Positions 58,862-64,000 of a stretch of DNA of 64,000 nt are shown one piece after another. The stretch is from JBEOJY01 sp040275305 (GTDB taxonomy: Bacteria; Pseudomonadota; Alphaproteobacteria; UBA9219): assembly GCA_040275305.1 (NCBI GenBank), contig JBEOJY010000053.1:1-64000 (forward strand), read 5' to 3'. The position numbers were made by a program, and so were the translations under genes. Within the stretch, counting starts at the first letter, position 1; each line of letters opens with the position of its first letter. The notes below the pieces were generated by a model. The model had not been told where the DNA came from. It was given only the letters and a program-made list of their open reading frames with translations, and searched no databases.

Positions 58862-59851
58862 ATGGCCGATCAGAATCAGCCCATCATTATCATCAAGAAA
58901 AAGAAGAGGGGTGGGCATGAAGGGCATCATGGCGGCGCGTGGAAGGTCGCCTATGCCGACTTCGTGACGGCGATGATGTCGTTCTTTTTGCTGTTGTGGT
59001 TGCTCAACGTAACGACTGCGGAGCAGCGCAGGGGAATTGCCGATTATTTTTCTCCCGCCAGCATATCTAAATCGGAATCTGGCGCGGGCGGCGTATTTGG
59101 CGGTCTGTCAATCGCGGTGGATCATGGAGCGAGCATGTCGGCTTCATCTTCAGCCGCTGGGCAGGAAGCGTCAATTCCGACTGCGGGAAAAGGGGAGGAA
59201 GGCGAAGCGGAGGTTAGCGGTACCGGGAAGTCTGGTCAGGACAAGACGGGAGAGGACGCGTCGTCAGAAAAGAAAACCGCGACGGCGCTTTTGAATCTTT
59301 CGCGCGACGAGCAAGCTATGGCGGAGGCCATGAAACTCGAAGAAGACGTTTTTAAGAAGGCCGAGGAAGCGTTGAAGCTGGCGATTCGGTCCAGTCCTGA
59401 GCTTAAGGAGTTCGCGAATCAGATCCTGATCGACAGGACCAGCGAAGGGTTGCGCATTCAGATTACGGACCGCGATAAGCTGTCGATGTTTCCATCCGGG
59501 AATGCCACTCCTTACGAACGCGGGCGAGACCTTATGTTGCTGATAGGCAAGGTACTGGCGCGATTGCCTAACAATGTTTCCATCACAGGGCATACGGATG
59601 CAAACCCATTTTCCACGAACTCGCGGCGCGATAATTGGTCGCTTTCGACAGAACGCGCGAATGTCACGCGCGAAACCATCATGAATGCTGGCGTGGCCGA
59701 ATATCGCATTATGCGCGTTTCCGGTTTGGCGGATCGCGAGCCGCTGGTGATGGATGATCCCAAAAATCCGCGTAATCGCAGAATCAGTATTGTATTGATC
59801 CGTAATTCCAAGCCATTTTCCGCGCCGGAGGCCTTGTCGCAGAAGCCGTGA
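58862..59851 (+). CDS. motB: Flagellar motor stator protein MotB
   Basis: The 329-residue protein has a basic cytoplasmic N-terminus (IIIIKKKKRGGHEGHHGG), the single membrane helix with the proton-carrying Asp (AWKVAYADFVTAMMSFFLLL), a low-complexity Ser/Glu/Lys linker of about 90 residues, and an OmpA-like peptidoglycan-binding domain (NVSITGHTDANPF, NWSLSTERANVTRETIM, RNRRISIVL). The Asp identifies a proton-type stator rather than a sodium-type PomB. It follows motA by 21 bases and is convergent with comF across five bases. Confidence 0.97.
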   Translation: MADQNQPIIIIKKKKRGGHEGHHGGAWKVAYADFVTAMMSFFLLLWLLNVTTAEQRRGIADYFSPASISKSESGAGGVFGGLSIAVDHGASMSASSSAAGQEASIPTAGKGEEGEAEVSGTGKSGQDKTGEDASSEKKTATALLNLSRDEQAMAEAMKLEEDVFKKAEEALKLAIRSSPELKEFANQILIDRTSEGLRIQITDRDKLSMFPSGNATPYERGRDLMLLIGKVLARLPNNVSITGHTDANPFSTNSRRDNWSLSTERANVTRETIMNAGVAEYRIMRVSGLADREPLVMDDPKNPRNRRISIVLIRNSKPFSAPEALSQKP

Positions 59852-59856
59852 AAAGT

Positions 59857-60639
59857 TTACATACGGCTGTTGGTTCGGGCGAGCGTGAGCGCGTATACCT
59901 TTTTTGCGCCAGAAGAGATGAGGGTGCGCGCGCATTCGTCGAGAGTCGCGCCAGTGGTCATTACATCGTCGATTAATACCACGCAGGCGTTTTGTATTTT
60001 AGTTTGATATTTTTTTTGCACGGCGAAGGCTCCAGCGACGTTTTCCTGCCGTTGTTTTCGTGTCCTATGACCTTGCGAGTCCGTGGCGCGCGTTCTGACG
60101 AGCGTTTGCATGCATACAGGTTTTTTTGCTAAGTTTGAGAGGGCTTTGGCTAGCAAAGCGGACTGGTTGTAGCGACGTTTCAACAGCCGCCAGCGATGGA
60201 GGGGGACCGGGGCGATGATATCCGCTTCGCGCCAATAGGGCTCTCCGGCATGGTATATCCAGCTCGCAAGCGCTTGCGCGGCATGGGTCTGGTCGCCATG
60301 CTTGAAGCCTAGAACTATTTTGCGGCTTTTGGTGTCGTAGAGGAATGAGGCGCGAGCCGATGCGAAGATGTGCGGCTTATCTTTGCAGTCAGGGCATAGC
60401 TCCTTGTCATTCATAGGGATTTCAAACGGCATGCCGCAGCCGTGGCACAGAGGCGGCGCGATGAAACTTACGTTTTGCCAGCAGCGAGGGCAGAGCGCGC
60501 CGTTGGTGCCAACGACAGTTCCGCAGGACAGGCATAGTGGCGGAAACAGCAAGTCAAGGAAGGCTTGCGTCATGCCATTGGCAGTTGTCGAAAGTTGGCT
60601 TAACCATGGTGAAATCATGCGCAGGATCATAGGCTGCAC
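59857..60639 (-). CDS. comF: ComF-family amidophosphoribosyltransferase-like protein
   Basis: The 260-residue protein has a two-part zinc-ribbon start (CLSCGTVVGTNGALCPRC, CHGCGMPFE, CPDC) and a phosphoribosyltransferase domain: IAPVPLHRWRLLKRRYNQSA and the PRPP loop VVLIDDVMTTGATLDECART. ComF is needed for DNA uptake in naturally competent bacteria, but homologues are widespread without known competence. It is divergent from the methyltransferase gene. No other competence gene is in the window. Confidence 0.95.
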   Translation of the reverse strand: MQPMILRMISPWLSQLSTTANGMTQAFLDLLFPPLCLSCGTVVGTNGALCPRCWQNVSFIAPPLCHGCGMPFEIPMNDKELCPDCKDKPHIFASARASFLYDTKSRKIVLGFKHGDQTHAAQALASWIYHAGEPYWREADIIAPVPLHRWRLLKRRYNQSALLAKALSNLAKKPVCMQTLVRTRATDSQGHRTRKQRQENVAGAFAVQKKYQTKIQNACVVLIDDVMTTGATLDECARTLISSGAKKVYALTLARTNSRM

Positions 60640-60662
60640 GCTTGCGAATGTGGAGAGAGATT

Positions 60663-61484
60663 GTGCCTAACCAGATTGCTATGCTTGCTGATATTTTTGA
60701 TCGCCGTATCGCACGGCTCCATCGCGAACGGGCGGCGCGGATGGGAGACGGGGCGCACCCATTGTTGCGCGCGCTTGCGGAGGAGATGGCGGATCGTTTG
60801 CTTGGGGTTAGAAAAGAGTTTCACGACGTGCTTGAGCTGGGAGGAGGAGGCGCTTCCGTTGCGGCGCTGTTACCCCCTTCCGCGCAGCGCAACGTGGCAT
60901 TGTCCGACGTGTCAGAATATGCGTTGCGCCGCGTAGATTCCGCAACCTTGGCTGTGGTCGCGGATGAGGAAAATTTGCCGTTCGCGGAGGGGCGTTTCGA
61001 TCTGGTTATTTCTCTCTTGTCCCTGTCTTCTGTCAACGATGTTCAAGGGCATTTGCTGACGCTTAAGCGGGCGCTGCGGCCCGGCGGACTGTTTATGGCC
61101 GCGATGGCAGGAGGGGAAACTTTCGCGGATCTTCGTTCCTGTCTTATGGAGGCCGAGCTTGACCTTTGCGATGGCGCTGGTTCGCGCTTTTCTCCTATGA
61201 TCAACATGGTTTCCGCCAGTCGGTTGCTATCACAGGCAGGGTTCGCATTGCCGATCGTGGATCGGGAATTCTGCGTTTTGACTTATTCCGACATCTTTGC
61301 CTTGATGCATGATTTACGGGGGGCGGGGATGACGGCTTTGCATCATAAGCATGCGCGTGAATGGTTGCCGCGATCGGCATTTGTCGAGGCGGAGAGGCTT
61401 TACAGGTCGCGCCATGAATCCTTGCATGATCGTTTGGCAGTTCGGTTGGAACTGTATTTTTTGCATGGCTGGCAGGGGGGATAA
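60663..61484 (+). CDS. SAM-dependent methyltransferase, BioC/NDUFAF5-like
   Basis: The 273-residue class I methyltransferase has VLELGGGGASVAALL (motif I), LPFAEGRFDLVISLLSLSSV and LKRALRPGGLFMAAMAGGET. The opening DIFDRRIARLHRERAARM and the C-terminal part match the alphaproteobacterial relatives of NDUFAF5, an assembly factor for complex I, and of BioC. The GTG at 60663 follows GGAGAGAGA and starts where the family does; the TTG at 60642 or ATG at 60648 would precede that site. With the NDUFS4-type subunit at 17.9 kb a respiratory role is attractive but unproven. Divergent from comF. Confidence 0.85.
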   Translation: MPNQIAMLADIFDRRIARLHRERAARMGDGAHPLLRALAEEMADRLLGVRKEFHDVLELGGGGASVAALLPPSAQRNVALSDVSEYALRRVDSATLAVVADEENLPFAEGRFDLVISLLSLSSVNDVQGHLLTLKRALRPGGLFMAAMAGGETFADLRSCLMEAELDLCDGAGSRFSPMINMVSASRLLSQAGFALPIVDREFCVLTYSDIFALMHDLRGAGMTALHHKHAREWLPRSAFVEAERLYRSRHESLHDRLAVRLELYFLHGWQGG

Positions 61485-61534
61485 AAGCATGCTCCGCCCA
61501 TTTGAAAATCCCGAAAAGCAGAAAGAATATCATC

Positions 61535-61650
61535 GCTAGGAGTTTCCCGCTTGCAAAGCGGGAGACGACGCGACGATCCTGAGTCGCGAGAATTGTCCTT
61601 TGTGGCTATGGATCGCGTCGTTGCCAGAAGGGGGCTCCTCGCGATGTCGG
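61535..61650. repeat. Palindromic repeat, family R3
   Basis: CTAGGAGTTTCCCGCTTGCA on the left, and CTATGGATCGCGTCGTTGCC with CTCCTCGCGATGTCGG on the right, are the usual R3 landmarks, with inverted GGGAGACGACGCGACGATCC inside. It fills much of the 236-base spacer between the methyltransferase and the histidine kinase. No gene is seen. Confidence 0.7.
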
Positions 61651-61720
61651 CCCTTGTTGCTTTTTCGGGGTTCCAATCCTACGGAGTATATTTCAAAACA
61701 TATGTTGCGCGGCACTGTGA

Positions 61721-63361
61721 ATGGATTATTCTGTGAGCGTTTCCCGCCTTTACGGAATTCCTCCCTTGTTGCATTCCGATATCTTCAAAACTGCCAAGAA
61801 AAGCGATGAGAAGCTTCCGTCGGGCGCGGACAGCAACTCGGTCGAGATGCAGCGCGTCTTACTGCCTTATGCCGTCATGGGCAACAAGATCAACTTGCCC
61901 TTTGTCGTGACGGCGATAGGGCTGTTGTTGTCGGTGCTGCTGTTTTACGTGATGGAACAGGGCCTTAAAGGCGCGAATGCTCCGATCAATGTTTGGCAGG
62001 AGATTGCGCGAGCGAGTCAGGGTAAGGTTACGATGGGCATCCCGTGGATCGGGTTGTTGCCTTACATCGAGTTGATTATTGGGTTGTTGTTGACGTGGGT
62101 GCTGGTCATGTATTTGAACCTTGCCCATTCTCGGAATCGAGAGGCGGCGAATCTTGCCCGTTCCCTGCACATCGTCAACGAAGAGTTGGCGCATAAAGTC
62201 GCGCAGGAAGAGTGCATGGCGCTTGCGTTGCGTGAAAGCGAACGCAGCTATCGCCTTGTTTTCGAGAACACGAATATCGGGCTGTGCCGCATTGCGGAAT
62301 CCGGCGAGTGGCTTCGGGTTAATCGCGCGGTCGCGACGATGCTTGGATATAGCACGCCGCAAGATTTGTCGACGTCGCAACCTGACAAGCAAGGTAAGCT
62401 GTTCGCCAATCCCGACGCTCGTAGTGAGCTGTTCGCTCAGTTGCGCAGCGACGCGCCGCGTGAGAAGGACATTGAGCTACGAAGGAAAGACGGAGCTACT
62501 GTGTGGGTTAGCATGGGGGGGTGCTTTGTCGAGGATGTAAGGGAAAGCGCGGGGCATTTTGAATGTACGCTGTTTGACCTTACCGAGCGCAGGAAGGTAG
62601 AAGCGGCGCTTGTGCAAGCAAAAGAGCAGGCCGATTTTGCGAATCGTAGCAAGTCCGAATTTCTTGCGAATATGAGCCATGAGCTGCGCACGCCGTTGAA
62701 CGCGATTATAGGATTTTCTGAGATTATCAAGGATCAGCTTTTCGGTCCCGTGGGGCAGCCGCAGTATGTCGAATATGCGCGCGACATTTATGACAGCGGC
62801 GCGTTGCTGCTTTCGCTCATTAACGATATTCTGGATATGTCTAAAATCGAGGCGGGCAAACGGCCTCTTGTCGACGCGACGCTTGATCTTGGCCATGTCG
62901 TGCACTCTGTCGTTAGACTGGTCGCTTCGCGGGCTAAGCTAGGCAAACTAAAATTGACGGCGCATGTGCCTGAGGAGTTGCCTTGTTTGTGTGGCGAGGA
63001 GAAAGCTGTAAAGCAGATCCTTACGAATATTCTTTCCAACGCGATCAAATTCACGCCGGAGGGGGGCGAAGTCTCACTCGACGCTTTTCGCGACGATTTT
63101 GGGAGGTTATGCGTTCGGATCAAGGACACTGGCATTGGAATAGCGCCGGAGGATGTTGCCGTGGCGATGCAGCCGTTCGGCCAGATTGAAAGCTCGTTGA
63201 GCCGTAAGCATCAAGGCACAGGGCTTGGGTTGCCGTTGACCAAGGCGCTTGTGGAACTGCATGGCGGCGTGCTTGATCTGCAAAGCAGGCCGGGGGAAGG
63301 CACGGCAGTGACTGTGATTTTTCCGGCGGGCCGGGTGGTGGGTAAATGCGCGGTTTCGTAG
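61721..63361 (+). CDS. PAS-domain membrane sensor histidine kinase (PleC/DivJ-like)
   Basis: The 546-residue protein starts with two membrane helices (INLPFVVTAIGLLLSVLLFY and LPYIELIIGLLLTWVLVMYL, residues about 57-135), then a coiled segment, a PAS domain (RSYRLVFENTNIGLCRIA, residues about 185-295) and a HisKA/HATPase pair: H-box FLANMSHELRTPLNAIIGFS, N-box ILTNILSNAIKFTPEGG, and the G boxes IKDTGIGIAPED and HQGTGLGLPLTKALVELHGG. The kinase core is of the PleC/DivJ type common in alphaproteobacteria. There is no adjacent response-regulator gene, so its partner is encoded elsewhere. A shorter start is possible but would truncate the N-terminus. Confidence 0.92.
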   Translation: MDYSVSVSRLYGIPPLLHSDIFKTAKKSDEKLPSGADSNSVEMQRVLLPYAVMGNKINLPFVVTAIGLLLSVLLFYVMEQGLKGANAPINVWQEIARASQGKVTMGIPWIGLLPYIELIIGLLLTWVLVMYLNLAHSRNREAANLARSLHIVNEELAHKVAQEECMALALRESERSYRLVFENTNIGLCRIAESGEWLRVNRAVATMLGYSTPQDLSTSQPDKQGKLFANPDARSELFAQLRSDAPREKDIELRRKDGATVWVSMGGCFVEDVRESAGHFECTLFDLTERRKVEAALVQAKEQADFANRSKSEFLANMSHELRTPLNAIIGFSEIIKDQLFGPVGQPQYVEYARDIYDSGALLLSLINDILDMSKIEAGKRPLVDATLDLGHVVHSVVRLVASRAKLGKLKLTAHVPEELPCLCGEEKAVKQILTNILSNAIKFTPEGGEVSLDAFRDDFGRLCVRIKDTGIGIAPEDVAVAMQPFGQIESSLSRKHQGTGLGLPLTKALVELHGGVLDLQSRPGEGTAVTVIFPAGRVVGKCAVS

Positions 63362-63455
63362 GGCTGTCATCGCGGCTTGAACGTTACGAAACGCTGAAAA
63401 GTTGTAACTCCCAAGCGGTGCATGTGTTATGAAGGCAAGCTTTGCAAGAAGGATC

Positions 63456-63573
63456 GTCATTGCGAGGAGCTTCCTTCAGGCGACGAAGCAATCCAGAGTC
63501 GCAAGAACAACCCCTGACGATTCTGGATTGCCACGTCGTCTCCCGCCTTCGGCGGGAAACTTCTCGCAATGAC
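63456..63573. repeat. Palindromic repeat, family R3 (best-preserved copy)
   Basis: GTCATTGCGAGGAGCTTCC at the left is the inverse of GAAACTTCTCGCAATGAC at the right, and GAAGCAATCCAGAGTCGCAA faces GATTCTGGATTGCCACGTCG in the middle. The inner hairpin CCCGCC-TTC-GGCGGG sits near the right arm. Copies of this family are widespread in alphaproteobacteria. It occupies the spacer between the kinase and the fadN-like gene. Confidence 0.85.
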
Positions 63574-63660
63574 AGTCCTTTTTTCGGCTTTTGTCCATTT
63601 TCATACCGAGAACGGGTTGGGTGTTACGAAAAGTCGCGACTTTGTCAATCGGCTTCTATT

Positions 63661-64000
63661 CTAATTTCTGAGCGGTTTTCCCGTGTTCAGCATATGCGAG
63701 ATACGCGCGATTGTTTCGGGGGTCTGGATCAGCTTCATGAATTCGCGTCGCTCAAATTCGAGCATTTGCGATTCCGCCGTCATTTCAGCTATTTTGAGCT
63801 CGCCGGAGCCGCAGACGACGTTCGCGAGCGCTTTGGCGACGGTGACGTCGTGGGGCTGCGCTTTGCCCAGCAGGCGAAATCCTTCGATGGCCAAATTAAG
63901 CGCGGCGCGTCCTGTGGCTCCGGGAAGATTGAACGACCATGGTTCCGGTGGCTTGTAGTCTTTGGCGAGATCAAGCGCGCGTTGCTTCGCATCAAAGAGC
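63661..64000 (-). CDS. 3-hydroxyacyl-CoA dehydrogenase (FadN-like), C-terminal part (5' end outside window)
   Basis: The frame runs in from the right edge and ends at 63661. The last 113 residues contain LFDAKQRALDLAKDYKPPEP, IEGFRLLGKAQPHDVTVAKA, LEFERREFMKL and TPETIARISHMLNTGKPLRN, which is the characteristic end of the 3-hydroxyacyl-CoA dehydrogenase / enoyl-CoA hydratase fusion of the FadN type used in fatty acid beta-oxidation. The catalytic domains lie outside. The thiolase partner would be expected further right. Confidence 0.85.
   Translation of the reverse strand, partial: LFDAKQRALDLAKDYKPPEPWSFNLPGATGRAALNLAIEGFRLLGKAQPHDVTVAKALANVVCGSGELKIAEMTAESQMLEFERREFMKLIQTPETIARISHMLNTGKPLRN

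Noticed and set aside
63683..63958. A 91-codon plus-strand frame at the right edge.
   Set aside because: It is antisense to the conserved end of the fadN-like gene.

Overview
The window looks like chromosome of a motile, envelope-rich alphaproteobacterium. The evidence is a NDUFS4-type complex I accessory subunit, a NDUFAF5-like methyltransferase next to comF, the carD / fdxA / fur neighbourhood, an animal-type NADP isocitrate dehydrogenase, polar-flagellum regulators FlhF and FlhG, and a VPLPA-type C-terminal sorting signal. Base composition is moderately GC-rich. The order cannot be fixed from sequence reading alone. There is no rRNA, no CRISPR array, no prophage block and no transposase gene. 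Short palindromic intergenic repeats are unusually common.

Layout. 1-4.1 kb: 3' end of gpsA, an EVE-domain gene, clpS, and metE on the opposite strand. 4.7-8.8 kb: a 1.4-kresidue exported protein with eleven four-cysteine repeats and an OmpA-like end. 9.2-17.6 kb: the metabolic centrepiece, two ATP-citrate-lyase subunits followed by isocitrate dehydrogenase and aconitase, all on one strand. 17.9-24.4 kb: complex I subunit, tRNA-Arg, a DNA glycosylase, recO, ppiD, trpE, tpiA. 24.7-28.5 kb: flagellar genes flhF-flhG-fliK. 28.7-33.5 kb: gap and tkt, separated by an opposite-strand two-domain peptidoglycan hydrolase. 33.8-39.9 kb: a four-gene polysaccharide export operon of the exosortase-associated kind, a VPLPA-CTERM protein and a small secreted twin-CX3C protein. 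40-44.7 kb: a HAMP coiled-coil membrane protein, rimM fused transcriptionally to tRNA-Pro, carD, fdxA, fur. 44.7-52.4 kb: more envelope genes (polysaccharide deacetylase, PPC-domain protein, TPR lipoprotein, nucleotide-sugar dehydrogenase and epimerase, TMTC-like membrane protein). 52.5-64 kb: aspS, secF, a deaminase, ispE, a YmdB-type phosphoesterase, motA-motB, comF, methyltransferase, a PAS histidine kinase, and the 3' end of a fadN-like gene.

How the genes fit together. ATP-citrate lyase, isocitrate dehydrogenase and aconitase in a row encode the citrate-cleavage and citrate/isocitrate/2-oxoglutarate steps and are compatible with a reductive TCA branch or with cytosolic acetyl-CoA supply. 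Transketolase, GAPDH and triosephosphate isomerase cover the triose end of sugar metabolism. The polysaccharide operon, the VPLPA-CTERM protein, the deacetylase and the sugar-nucleotide genes point to an exopolysaccharide plus exosortase-type surface system whose exosortase is not in this window.

Three families of intergenic palindromes are visible. Two have terminal inverted repeats and sit exactly at gene ends, where they supply stop codons or the last few codons of neighbouring genes (clpS, fliK, flhG, the twin-CX3C gene and the HAMP gene). Starts were moved from the longest possible ORF where a ribosome binding site, signal peptide or family alignment pointed elsewhere; each case is noted.
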